Assembly (NCBI RefSeq): GCF_000737695.1
Contig: NZ_JPRM01000031.1
Coordinates: 1 to 61,548, forward strand
Direction: 5' to 3'
DNA: 61,548 nucleotides
Origin: Flavobacterium hydatis
GTDB lineage: Bacteria > Bacteroidota > Bacteroidia > Flavobacteriales > Flavobacteriaceae
A program made the translations under genes and the position numbers. The notes beneath the pieces were generated by a model, which searched no databases, was not told where the DNA came from, and saw nothing but the letters and a program-made list of their open reading frames with translations. Position 1 is the stretch's first letter. Each line of letters starts with the position of its first letter. Below are positions 28,765 to 36,507 of this stretch, one piece after another.

Positions 28765-29586
28765 ATGAAAACATTACTTTCCACAGTCGGATTACTTGCC
28801 TTATCGTTATCAATTTCTGCACAAAAAATCATTCATAAGAATGTATATAGCAAAAAGATGAATAAAGAAATTGAAACTGTAATTATTACCCCAAATTTTG
28901 TAGATGGCGAAACATACAAAACCATTTATATACTCCACGGTTATAGCGGTAATCCCGACAGAACATACAAACAGGATATTCCTGATCTTGTAAACAAATC
29001 TCAAAAAAACAAAACTATTTATGTATTGCCAAACGGTAATTTTAATAGTTGGTATGTAGATAGTCCTGTGAATAAATCTTCGCAATACCAAACCTTTATT
29101 GGAAAAGAATTAGTTGACTATATCGATGCTAATTATCCAACAATTCAGAACCGAAAATTTAGAGGAATACTAGGGTGGAGTATGGGCGGATATGGCGCAA
29201 CCAATATCGGAATTGCGTATCAAAATACATTTTCGATAGTAGGTAGTTCTTGTGGAGCACTAGACTTAAGTCGATTTGGAGAAAGTTTCCATAATTATCA
29301 AGTAGATGCTGTTTTAGGCGAATTTGCAAGCTTATCAAAGCAATATTTAACCTTTGATAAAACAAAGCAAATGCAGTCATCTAATCAGTTTTATATATTT
29401 GATTGCGGTACCGAAGATGCCCAAATGATAGATATGAACAGAGATTTTCATAAACTCCTAACAAGCGAAAAAGTAGAACATCTTTACATAGAATCTCTTG
29501 GAGTACACGATACAAAGTATTGGAGTAAAGCCTTATCTAGTCAATTAGTTTTGTTTGAAAATTATTTTAGTAATGAAAAAATGTAA
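28765..29586 (+). CDS. Secreted esterase, alpha/beta-hydrolase (esterase D/Ag85-like)
   Basis: 273 residues; signal peptide 1-19. Nucleophile Ser139 is in the elbow GWSMGGYG; oxyanion region YILHGYSGN at about 55-63; probable acid Asp in YIFDCGTED; His in ESLGVHDTKYW near 252. The family includes carbohydrate esterases and S-formylglutathione-type hydrolases. With a signal peptide it is likely periplasmic or extracellular and may remove acyl groups from glycans. Its location beside the PUL is suggestive but not proof. Confidence 0.85.
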   Translation: MKTLLSTVGLLALSLSISAQKIIHKNVYSKKMNKEIETVIITPNFVDGETYKTIYILHGYSGNPDRTYKQDIPDLVNKSQKNKTIYVLPNGNFNSWYVDSPVNKSSQYQTFIGKELVDYIDANYPTIQNRKFRGILGWSMGGYGATNIGIAYQNTFSIVGSSCGALDLSRFGESFHNYQVDAVLGEFASLSKQYLTFDKTKQMQSSNQFYIFDCGTEDAQMIDMNRDFHKLLTSEKVEHLYIESLGVHDTKYWSKALSSQLVLFENYFSNEKM

Positions 29587-29640
29587 GGATTGAGATTATG
29601 TCTTCTGTATTCTTGAGATATAACTTTGACTTGAAGGATA

Positions 29641-29664
29641 ATTCCCGTTTTAGCGAACGGGAAT
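29641..29664 (+). terminator. Hairpin downstream of the esterase gene
   Basis: ATTCCCGTT and AACGGGAAT are perfect 9-bp arms with a 6-nt loop, followed by ATTTTG rather than a pure T-run. The same half-site AGCGAACGGGAA recurs at 33560-33571, so it is also part of a repeat family. It may act as a weak terminator. Confidence 0.55.
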
Positions 29665-29698
29665 ATTTTGATTTTGTATACTGATTGGAAATCAATGT

Positions 29699-29706
29699 TA
29701 TATTTG
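29699..29706 (+). promoter_or_regulatory. Candidate promoter for the 75-residue gene
   Basis: TATATTTG matches TAnnTTTG; TTG at 29674-29676 lies 22 nt upstream. The coding start at 29746 follows 39 nt later. Confidence 0.5.
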
Positions 29707-29745
29707 TGTGTGTTTGAGTAATTAGACAAAAAAAAACATATCAGA

Positions 29746-29973
29746 ATGAAATATAAAGAAATTTTAAAACTATTGCTTTTCTCGATTGCAACTGCAGCTG
29801 TAACAAAGTATATTGCTATAAACGTTATTTGGAAAAGTATGGAAAATACAAAAAATAATTTCCATAAAAATCTAATAGACATAACTACATATCAGCAAAA
29901 GATTGTTGAAAATTTATATCTTCAATTAGTAGTTTTATTTGTTTTTCCTTATGTTGCTGCAATAGTATTTTAA
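29746..29973 (+). CDS. Small membrane protein, unknown
   Basis: 75 residues with two hydrophobic segments (about 8-28 and 55-74) and a polar middle. No family recognised. It has a good upstream promoter-like sequence and an A-rich start region (AAAAAAAAACATATCAGAATG). It lies in accessory DNA with other small membrane genes. Confidence 0.5.
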   Translation: MKYKEILKLLLFSIATAAVTKYIAINVIWKSMENTKNNFHKNLIDITTYQQKIVENLYLQLVVLFVFPYVAAIVF

Positions 29974-30163
29974 TTTTTGTCCAAAATTAATTTAAGACAG
30001 AAAAATAATCTTTTAATGTTTATACTTTTATTTACAATATTATTTTTTTTCATCGTACCTATTAATAGGTTACAGCTATAAAATTTTAAAATAAATCGAT
30101 AATATTCCAGGTTAATGTACTAATTATGTGTTTTAAACTCCAGTCATTAATTCAATTTTTAAA

Positions 30164-30526
30164 ATGAAATATTTAGTACTAATGATAAGCTTTTTTGTGC
30201 TTACATCTTGTTATAATGATGTACAAAATGTTCAAATTCACGGAACGATTATAGATAGTTTATCTAAAAAACCGGTCGAGAAAGTAAAGATTTCAATTGT
30301 CTGCTGGAGCTATAGCAAGACTCCAGATGGTAGTTATACTAGTCAAGATTCAGTAATCGTTACTACAAATAAAGATGGACTTTATAAATCTAATTTTGAA
30401 AAGGGAGCTTTTGTTGAGATTAAAGCATATAAGGATGGATATAAGACTGGTTTTAAGTCAGAAGAAATAAGAGACAATGAAGTTATCATTAATTTAGATT
30501 TAAAGAATCAAGGAAACAATTTATGA
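30164..30526 (+). CDS. Small lipoprotein with carboxypeptidase-regulatory-like beta domain
   Basis: 120 residues; lipoprotein signal with Cys16 in FFVLTSCYND. The remainder (VQIHGTIIDSLSKKPVEKVKISIVC ... TTNKDGLYKSNF ... EIKAYKDGYKTG; three separate stretches) is the pattern of a carboxypeptidase-regulatory-like/transthyretin beta-sandwich. Its stop overlaps the next start by 4 nt, so the two are co-translated. Function unknown. Confidence 0.72.
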   Translation: MKYLVLMISFFVLTSCYNDVQNVQIHGTIIDSLSKKPVEKVKISIVCWSYSKTPDGSYTSQDSVIVTTNKDGLYKSNFEKGAFVEIKAYKDGYKTGFKSEEIRDNEVIINLDLKNQGNNL

Positions 30527-30723
30527 ATCATAATTTATTGTACGCAATTTTATTTAGCATGACATCATTTGGTTTCTTTAAGGTACATAAATGGTGGCTA
30601 AAAGAAAGAAATGAAAACAAGGACTCTAAGCCAATTACATATGCGGAAACGTTTAAACATTGGATTATTATAATTGGATTAGCCATCACAGTATTAGTGA
30701 ACTTTTTTATTGCAATCGCATAA
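30523..30723 (+). CDS. Small two-helix membrane protein, unknown
   Basis: 66 residues; hydrophobic segments about 4-20 and 46-65 with a charged KWWLKERNENKDSK loop. The ATG overlaps the stop of the upstream lipoprotein (ATGA), a sign of translational coupling. Not recognised. Confidence 0.6.
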   Translation: MNHNLLYAILFSMTSFGFFKVHKWWLKERNENKDSKPITYAETFKHWIIIIGLAITVLVNFFIAIA

Positions 30724-30779
30724 AAGATAAAAAATATGAATTTTGAAGAAATTGATTGCCAGAATTTTTAATTTATTTT

Positions 30780-30838
30780 GATTGTAGGCACTGATTACAA
30801 ATCAGCGCTATCTTTACCTATATTCGAGCAATTGGGAT
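30780..30838. repeat. Palindromic repeat, copy 1 (CACTGATT family)
   Basis: Contains GGCACTGATTACAAATCAGC and a downstream tail CCTATATTCGAGCAA. It is nearly identical to 33588-33645. The core is an inverted repeat (CTGATT aca AATCAG). Here it merges in frame with a toxin-like C-terminus. Confidence 0.75.
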
Positions 30839-30970
30839 AAGCAATGGGCTAATTTTATTGAAGCAAACTCAAATGCATCACCATCTCAAATATTTCACCA
30901 AGCTGAATCTATGTTAAAAAGTTTTGGACTAGAACATTCACGTTATGTACCATATAAAAAAATAAAATGA
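30788..30970 (+). pseudogene. Remnant C-terminus of a probable polymorphic toxin
   Basis: An open frame without a plausible start encodes about 60 residues, ending NWDKQWANFIEANSN, SPSQIFHQAESMLKSFGLEH, then a stop at 30968. The tail W-x-x-F-x-x-x-N-x-[N]-A-[ST]-x-x-[EQ]-I-x-x-x-A-x-x-M-x-x-x-F-G is typical of Rhs-type and other secreted toxins of Bacteroidota. Upstream a stop (TAG at 30785) and repeat DNA replace the rest of the gene. Its TGA overlaps the ATG of the next gene, as usual for toxin-immunity pairs. Confidence 0.6.
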
Positions 30971-31464
30971 AAAATATATCAACTAAGAATGAACCGTTAG
31001 AATTAGATATTAATAAATCATATTATATAATTGATGCATTATATTTGAACGATATAAAAGATGAATTCTTAAATAAGAATAGCTTGCCTAAAGACAATGA
31101 CATTAGGAATAATGTTTTTCCATATACTGATACACCTTTTGCTAAATACAAAGCAAATAAAAAAACCTTTTTTGTTTCTCAAATAAAAAAGGTAGACTAC
31201 GATGAAGTAGTATTGGGTGATACCTCTTTTTTTTCTACTGATACAGGATTAATTATTTTGTTACTGGAAAATATTTTGATTGAGTTTATTAAAAATTATA
31301 ATTATGAGGATTTAGTTGATTCAAAAGATGAATTAATAAATGAAAATTATTGGAAAGGATTAACTTTAAAATTCAATCCAACAGACATTGGTTTAATATT
31401 ATCGGATATGAATTCAGAAAATGATTTTGACGGAAGCGGAACTTACAGAATTGTCGAAATATGA
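30967..31464 (+). CDS. Candidate immunity protein of an orphan toxin module
   Basis: 165 residues, acidic, no signal peptide or membrane segment, so cytosolic. No family identified with certainty. It starts inside the stop of a toxin-like C-terminal remnant (ATGA overlap), the arrangement of an immunity gene kept after its toxin has decayed. Base composition is very AT-rich. Assignment is by position and general character only. Confidence 0.55.
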   Translation: MKNISTKNEPLELDINKSYYIIDALYLNDIKDEFLNKNSLPKDNDIRNNVFPYTDTPFAKYKANKKTFFVSQIKKVDYDEVVLGDTSFFSTDTGLIILLLENILIEFIKNYNYEDLVDSKDELINENYWKGLTLKFNPTDIGLILSDMNSENDFDGSGTYRIVEI

Positions 31465-31571
31465 TGATATTTCCGCTTGGCAAATACCCCGATCACTTTG
31501 TTGGAAAAGGGGTGCAGCAAAAGGAGGCCAATCTGCATCAGGTAAAAGTTTCTAATATAATAACTATAAGA

Positions 31572-32135
31572 ATGATAAAAAAATCAATACTCTTAACATC
31601 TTTTATAATTATTTTGAGTTCTTTAAGTAATTATAATGATAGTCACAGCAGTCTAGGAGACGATAAAGATACAATCCTTTGGTCAAGTAAGAAAAAATTA
31701 ACTTGGCAAGATTTCAAAGGAATTCCAGACACTCTTAATTCAATAATGCTTGCTGGAACATGTTCGGATATAAATTTTGAGTATAAATCTTCAAACAATT
31801 TAGTAACAGATTATAAAGTTGAATGTACTTTTATAAAAAGTAAATCTTGGACTATAACCGATGATGCACAAATTTTAGCACATGAACAATTGCATTTTGA
31901 TATTAGTGAGTTATATGCGAGAAAAATCAGAAAAGCATTTGACAGCCTTAAAATTAAAAAAAATAATTTTATAGAAAATTATACTATAATTTATGAATCA
32001 AATATAATTAAGAGAAATGATTTAAATAAGCTATACGATAGTCAGGTGTATGGAAACAATATCCTTCAACAGCGATGGATAAAAAAAATCGAAAGCGATT
32101 TACTAAAATTAAAAAAATATGAATATGCCTACTAA
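31572..32135 (+). CDS. Secreted DUF922-like putative metalloprotease
   Basis: 187 residues from the ATG at 31572, chosen because it opens a signal peptide (MIKKSILLTSFIIILSSLS); an in-frame start at 31461 would add 37 residues derived from a GC-richer repeat-like segment. The motif ILAHEQLHFDISELYAR resembles the HExxH-type region of DUF922, a proposed zinc protease family; here it reads HEQLH. The W-x-D-F-K-G segment (LTWQDFKGIP) is also typical of the family. Probably periplasmic. Activity unproven. Confidence 0.65.
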   Translation: MIKKSILLTSFIIILSSLSNYNDSHSSLGDDKDTILWSSKKKLTWQDFKGIPDTLNSIMLAGTCSDINFEYKSSNNLVTDYKVECTFIKSKSWTITDDAQILAHEQLHFDISELYARKIRKAFDSLKIKKNNFIENYTIIYESNIIKRNDLNKLYDSQVYGNNILQQRWIKKIESDLLKLKKYEYAY

Positions 32136-32165
32136 TCCTGAAATGATAACACAAAGAAAATCTTA

Positions 32166-32399
32166 TTGATTATGAAAAAAAATAAATATACTTATGTATA
32201 CTTGGGGTTAACTTGCTCCTTTATCATGTGGTTTGTTAATGAAAAAATTATGTTTAATTTATTTTACCTAACAGCACTAATTTTTTTATCTTTTCTTATT
32301 TTTGATTTAATTAGAAAAAGAAGAGTTTTTACAATTAATATTTTTGAAAATTTAAGCGATTTTTTTTTTAATTTTTATATTCTTATTTATGATTTATGA
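32166..32399 (+). CDS. Small membrane protein, probably frameshifted at a T10 run
   Basis: 77 residues as read, with two hydrophobic segments (about 9-27 and 30-48). A run of ten T at 32360-32369 lies near the end. Shifting frame there gives a further hydrophobic stretch and 38 more codons that end at 32502 (including INWFFISIFIFCQL and TKDSSEDNKSHR). The intact ancestor was probably about 115 residues with three membrane segments. Either a true frameshift, a phase-variable tract, or a sequencing error. Function unknown. Confidence 0.5.
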   Translation: MIMKKNKYTYVYLGLTCSFIMWFVNEKIMFNLFYLTALIFLSFLIFDLIRKRRVFTINIFENLSDFFFNFYILIYDL

Positions 32400-32502
32400 A
32401 AATCCAAAAATAAACTGGTTTTTTATATCAATATTTATCTTTTGCCAACTAATTATGATTTTTACTAAAGATTCATCTGAAGATAATAAGTCTCATCGCT
32501 AG

Positions 32503-32810
32503 GATATAAAATCCGCGCTCTGCGAAGAGTTCTAAAGCACCAGCTGCGCGAATGTCTCTGACTTCGTGCCCACAAAACAAATCACTCAAACCAATCAAAC
32601 CTTGTCCAAAATATTGGCGAGGTTTTTTTATAGCATATGGCGCCTAAGTCGAACTGATTTTTACATTTTCAACTAGTAACATTCAGGCAAGTTCAAATTG
32701 ATATTTTTTTCTTTTATCGCTCGCTCCTTTGTTTTCCTAAAATTGACTTTTTTATCCTATAAGGACATTTTTGTGCGGTATTGTGGTTCTGAATTAAGTT
32801 TTAAAACTTT
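32503..32810. other. Gap with a GC-richer gene remnant
   Basis: Between about 32505 and 32640 the DNA is clearly richer in G+C than its surroundings. On the minus strand a 42-codon stretch without stop reads YFGQGLIGLSDLFCGHEV then RDIRAAGALELFAERG, but it has no start. It looks like a fragment of a repeat or a decayed gene. The rest up to 32810 is AT-rich with no signal recognised. Confidence 0.4.
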
Positions 32811-32831
32811 GTGGAAAATAGTAAACAAAAT

Positions 32832-33470
32832 ATGAAAATTTTAGCCCAACAGATTGAGGAATTAAACGAGAATTTAGCAAAACAACTTCCGATTGAAGTT
32901 TTAGAAGTATTTAGCAAATCGATCGAGGAATTGAAAACTCAAGGCATCGGGGAGGGCAGCATTAAGTTAGGCGAGCGGTTTCCTAATTTCAGTCTGCAAA
33001 ATACTAATGATGAAAGAGTAGAACTAAAAGAGCTGTTAAAAAATGGGAAAGTGATTGTAGCTTTTTTTCGTGGTAGTTGGTGTCCGTATTGTAATCTAGA
33101 ATTAAAAGCATTACAAGAAGATCTAAAACAGATTGTCGACAAAAAGACAGAATTGGTAGTAATCACTCCGCAAAAGTCTGATTATAGCAATGAATTAAAG
33201 AATAATCACCAACTAGATTTTGAGTTATTAACGGACAAAGACAATGCTCTGGCTAAACAACTAGGTATTTCCTTTGAACTTCAAAATTATGTAATTCCTA
33301 CTTACAAGAGTTTAGGAATAGATTTATCTAATTATAACGATAATGATAACAACGAATTACCTATTCCTGCAGTTTTTGTAATCGATACAGATTATCACAT
33401 TACGTACAAATTTGTTGATGCCAATTATATGAATAGGATAAACATTCAAGAACTTATTCTACAATTATAA
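32832..33470 (+). CDS. Peroxiredoxin-like (AhpC/TSA) protein
   Basis: 212 residues from the ATG at 32832; a GTG at 32811 would add 7. Thioredoxin-fold AhpC/TSA domain from about residue 45 with the motif FFRGSWCPYCNLELKALQ, carrying a CPYC pair rather than the single peroxidatic Cys of classical peroxiredoxins. It has a helical N-terminal extension (LAQQIEELNENLAKQL) as in the Prx-like family. Likely a cytosolic thiol peroxidase or reductase. Stand-alone gene. Confidence 0.85.
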   Translation: MKILAQQIEELNENLAKQLPIEVLEVFSKSIEELKTQGIGEGSIKLGERFPNFSLQNTNDERVELKELLKNGKVIVAFFRGSWCPYCNLELKALQEDLKQIVDKKTELVVITPQKSDYSNELKNNHQLDFELLTDKDNALAKQLGISFELQNYVIPTYKSLGIDLSNYNDNDNNELPIPAVFVIDTDYHITYKFVDANYMNRINIQELILQL

Positions 33471-33554
33471 ATAAAGTAAAGGGAGAGGAGAAAGATTCTC
33501 GTTTTAAAGTAAGTAGGATTTACACAAGAGCAACTTAATTTAAATAAAATTCAC

Positions 33555-33645
33555 TTTTTAGCGAACGGGAACTTTTAATTTAATTTTGATTGCGGGCACT
33601 GATTACAAATCAGTGCTATCGTTACCTATATTCGAGCAATCGGGT
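33555..33645. repeat. Palindromic repeat, copy 2 (CACTGATT family with AACGGGAA unit)
   Basis: AGCGAACGGGAA at 33560 matches the half-site of the hairpin at 29652-29663. It is followed by a perfect inverted repeat GCACTGATT (33596-33604) / AATCAGTGC (33608-33616) and a tail CCTATATTCGAGCAA nearly identical to 30780-30838. The two copies bracket the toxin-remnant/DUF922/peroxiredoxin segment. Confidence 0.75.
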
Positions 33646-33908
33646 TTATGTTTGAAGTAAATTAATCAATTTTTAAAAAGTTTTGAGAAAAAAACTTAAA
33701 CAATTGTTTTAAACTGGCAAAATATATACATTTGGTTTTCGAAAGAAAAAACTGTAATAAAATACCACTCATATTACAAAAGTAAAATCATATTATTGAA
33801 AAAAGATTTTTCTAATAACATCTTAAAGATATTATTTCTCTTTAAACGATACAATTGCACATTTTTAATTAAGACACTTGCAGTTGATAAATAAAACCAT
33901 CCTATTGT

Positions 33909-33916
33909 TACTTTTG
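33909..33916 (+). promoter_or_regulatory. Candidate promoter for the HEIIH lipoprotein operon
   Basis: TACTTTTG matches TAnnTTTG, with TTG at 33884-33886, 22 nt upstream. It implies a leader of about 145 nt before 34067. Confidence 0.4.
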
Positions 33917-34066
33917 TAGAATTGCTTTAATGTCTTTATGTAAATTACTTAATGAATTCATTCTTAATTTGAAGTACATAAGGTTAATACTGGATTAATT
34001 ATTGGTTCTGAATTCTTTACACTTTAAACAATTATAATCTTTATAAAATAACTTAACCAGTAAAAA

Positions 34067-35539
34067 ATGAAAAACAAATTACAAAGAATTGCAAAAGTGG
34101 TATTATGTTGCTTCCTTCTCATTGCACTGAGTTGCGAGACAGATAACACATTTAGCGAACAAGATGTCAAAATGATTGAAGCCAAAACATGGTTTGATAA
34201 ATATCAAGCTAATGGCATTAATTATGAATTATTTCAGGATTTAGAATACAAGTGGAGTGAAGCAAACATTACGAAATCAGAAGATGGTACAGAGACCATT
34301 ATTGTACCTGTTATTGAGTTAAAAGAAGATAAAGAAGAAATTTGGTCACAGAAATTATATCTTTATAAATTAGATGAAGGTAATTTCAAGGCACTATTGT
34401 TCGAGATATATCCTGATAAAGATGTTCTAGCAAGCAGTCAAAAGATAGATGGAGGAGATTTCAATGGTTACATAGCTACTTGGGATTTAAAAATGGGTTT
34501 TGTTAGAGCATCTAGATTCAAAAACAATCAAGTTGTTGAAAATGGAATTGTAGCAGTAGTTTCAATTGACAAAAAAACAGGCAAAGCCCCTGCTATTCTT
34601 CCATGTGTTGATGATATGTGTCAAACAGGTCCCGGAGGTTTAGGCGATGCAGTTCAATTAAGACCTGTTGTTGTAAAAGGTCCTAGTACTGGAACTCCTA
34701 GTTCATATTTTGGACCACGTACTCCTGTGACTGGCGGAACAAGTCCAGGAGGTTTTACTACTCCTGGTGGCGGAGGTAGTGGAGGCAGCAGTACTTCTGC
34801 TAATGCTAATGCGATTGAAGATAAAATTGACGATTCAAAATTAGATCCTTGCGCCAAAGCTACTTTAGAAAAACTTAAAAATTTAAAACAAAATGATATT
34901 GCGAGTATGATTTCAAAATTTGCGTCAAACAGCTCTATTTTTTCATTAAATATACAAACAGGAAAGGTTACAAAATCAACTAATGATGCTGAAACATCCA
35001 TTATATCATTGTACAATTACAACATTACACTTAGTACTAATTATATTAATGGTGTTATGGAAGGTGAAATTAATTCTCCACCAACAACATTGTCGTTAGC
35101 AACAACATTAACACATGAAATAATTCATGCATATCTTTTGAGCGTAGTTGATGAATATAAAACACTCAACTCTTCTACAATTTGTGATTTTCCTACATTA
35201 TATGATGCTTATGTAGTTCAAAACACTCCAAAAGGCGGTTCTAAAGCTCAAATAGATGCTCAACATGACTTAATTGCGGAAAAATATGTAAATTCGATTG
35301 CTTCTACAATACAAGAACTTAATACTGATTCGCCTGTAACCTCTGGTTACCCAAATCAAGTATATCTTGATATTGCTTGGGCTGGATTAGAAGGTACTTA
35401 TATCTTTAATAAAAATTATCCAAATGACCCAAATGATAAAAATTATAACGATAGAAATAGAATATTATCTAGAGGTTCGATTGAAAAATATAATAAACCC
35501 CGAGGAAATCAAAGTCCTTTAGGTAAACCTTGTAAATAA
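34067..35539 (+). CDS. Lipoprotein with Gly/Pro linker and C-terminal HEIIH putative metallopeptidase domain
   Basis: 490 residues; lipobox with Cys23 in LIALSCETDN. An N-terminal beta-rich region (about 30-190) is followed by a low-complexity linker (about 205-245; PGGFTTPGGGGSGGSSTS) and a helical C-terminal domain with THEIIHAYLL, His350-Glu351-x-x-His354, and a downstream QHDLIAEKYV that may give the third ligand. The layout (anchored stalk, flexible linker, variable C-terminal domain) is that of Bacteroidota surface proteins with swappable effector domains. The next gene may be its partner. No precise family is claimed; zinc-peptidase activity is inferred. Confidence 0.7.
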   Translation: MKNKLQRIAKVVLCCFLLIALSCETDNTFSEQDVKMIEAKTWFDKYQANGINYELFQDLEYKWSEANITKSEDGTETIIVPVIELKEDKEEIWSQKLYLYKLDEGNFKALLFEIYPDKDVLASSQKIDGGDFNGYIATWDLKMGFVRASRFKNNQVVENGIVAVVSIDKKTGKAPAILPCVDDMCQTGPGGLGDAVQLRPVVVKGPSTGTPSSYFGPRTPVTGGTSPGGFTTPGGGGSGGSSTSANANAIEDKIDDSKLDPCAKATLEKLKNLKQNDIASMISKFASNSSIFSLNIQTGKVTKSTNDAETSIISLYNYNITLSTNYINGVMEGEINSPPTTLSLATTLTHEIIHAYLLSVVDEYKTLNSSTICDFPTLYDAYVVQNTPKGGSKAQIDAQHDLIAEKYVNSIASTIQELNTDSPVTSGYPNQVYLDIAWAGLEGTYIFNKNYPNDPNDKNYNDRNRILSRGSIEKYNKPRGNQSPLGKPCK

Positions 35540-35547
35540 ATTATCTC

Positions 35548-36117
35548 ATGAAAACTAGAATAGTACTCATTTTAATAATTATTAACAGCTTAATTTCTAA
35601 TGCTCAAACAACATTAAAAAATTATGATTGTATAGATACGTACCTAAAAGAGAGAAATATTGAACACAAAAAAGCTAGTATTGTAATTAAAGAAAAAGAT
35701 GATAACAAAGGGGCTCTAAGAATCTTTTATGGAGGAGATGAAGTATCTCATTTTTCAAACAATTATAGAAGTCCATTATTTGATGAAAAGGCATGGGAAG
35801 AAATGTATAGGACATACTCTAATGATACAATTACCAAATATTGGAAACCAATCGATTTTCCAAATTATAATTTTACTTATGAAAACAGAAAAGGCTTATG
35901 GAACTTTGATTTTTTTGATAAGTATGAAAGAAATCCAATGAATATTTATATTATTTCCGAACCCATGTTTTACAATCAAAAGAAATATGTGATTTTTGAA
36001 TTTTCAGAGGGTATTACTGGCACTGGTGGAATTCAAAGAAATCAAATCGTAATTATGAAAAAAAATAAGGGTAAGTGGGAAGTTGTTGAAACTATTTTTG
36101 ATTACGTACTGCATTAA
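35548..36117 (+). CDS. Secreted protein of unknown function, partner of the HEIIH lipoprotein
   Basis: 189 residues; signal peptide 1-19 ending SNAQ. It has aromatic- and charged-rich beta segments and ends in QRNQIVIMKKNKGKWEVVE, a pattern seen in many small secreted Bacteroidota proteins. It starts 8 nt after the upstream stop and is followed by a strong terminator, so the two form an operon. It could be a periplasmic inhibitor or immunity protein for the upstream putative peptidase; this is inferred from arrangement alone. Confidence 0.6.
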   Translation: MKTRIVLILIIINSLISNAQTTLKNYDCIDTYLKERNIEHKKASIVIKEKDDNKGALRIFYGGDEVSHFSNNYRSPLFDEKAWEEMYRTYSNDTITKYWKPIDFPNYNFTYENRKGLWNFDFFDKYERNPMNIYIISEPMFYNQKKYVIFEFSEGITGTGGIQRNQIVIMKKNKGKWEVVETIFDYVLH

Positions 36118-36199
36118 AATACACTTCGCGCTTATAATAATTTATTTTTTACTATTTGCGAAAATTTTATTGATAATACAATAAATTCAAAAGATAAAA

Positions 36200-36233
36200 T
36201 AGCATCACAAAATTTAGTGATGCTACTTTTTTT
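36200..36233 (+). terminator. Rho-independent terminator after the two-gene operon
   Basis: TAGCATCAC and GTGATGCTA (perfect 9-bp stem, 8-nt loop) followed by C and seven T. It ends the 34067-36117 operon. Confidence 0.85.
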
Positions 36234-36425
36234 ATTTTAAAGTTATTTAAACTGAATATTAATTCCAAGAAAAACGTTCTTATTTAGAAGTTGGCTGAAT
36301 TAAAGTTATTGCATCCGTTAGATTATGATGTGAGATAAAACGTTCCGCTGCTTTATATCTTAATGCTTCACAAATTGTAATTATCAATGAAGAAAAAGAA
36401 TTTATTGTTACTAATCAATAAAAAT
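36234..36425. other. Possible gene remnant between two terminators
   Basis: A start-less plus-strand stretch at about 36333-36420 reads IKRSAALYLNASQIVIINE and then EKEFIVTNQ before a stop. It resembles the tail of a former gene, but it is too short to assign. Confidence 0.3.
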
Positions 36426-36476
36426 AAAAAGACACTACCGATTTGCGAAAGCAAATACAACGTAGTGTCTTTTTTT
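36426..36476 (-). terminator. Bidirectional terminator with nested GAAA tetraloop hairpin
   Basis: AAAAAGACACTAC (36426-36438) pairs with GTAGTGTCTTTTT. Inside the loop ATTTGC-GAAA-GCAAAT forms a second hairpin with a GNRA-type loop. A and T tracts on both sides let it work in either direction. It lies 32 nt after the DUF1810 stop. Confidence 0.8.
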
Positions 36477-36507
36477 GAGTAAATAATCTATTACATTGCT
36501 GTATTTA

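Larger units (their letters stand above)
33471..34066. other. 600-bp gap with repeats and a candidate promoter
   Basis: No gene seen. It contains the palindromic repeat at 33555-33645 and a possible promoter at 33884-33916; the remainder is AT-rich. Confidence 0.6.

Noticed and set aside
29562..29882. 106-codon minus-strand frame downstream of the esterase
   Set aside because: Antisense to the hairpin and promoter region of the 75-residue gene; no family features.
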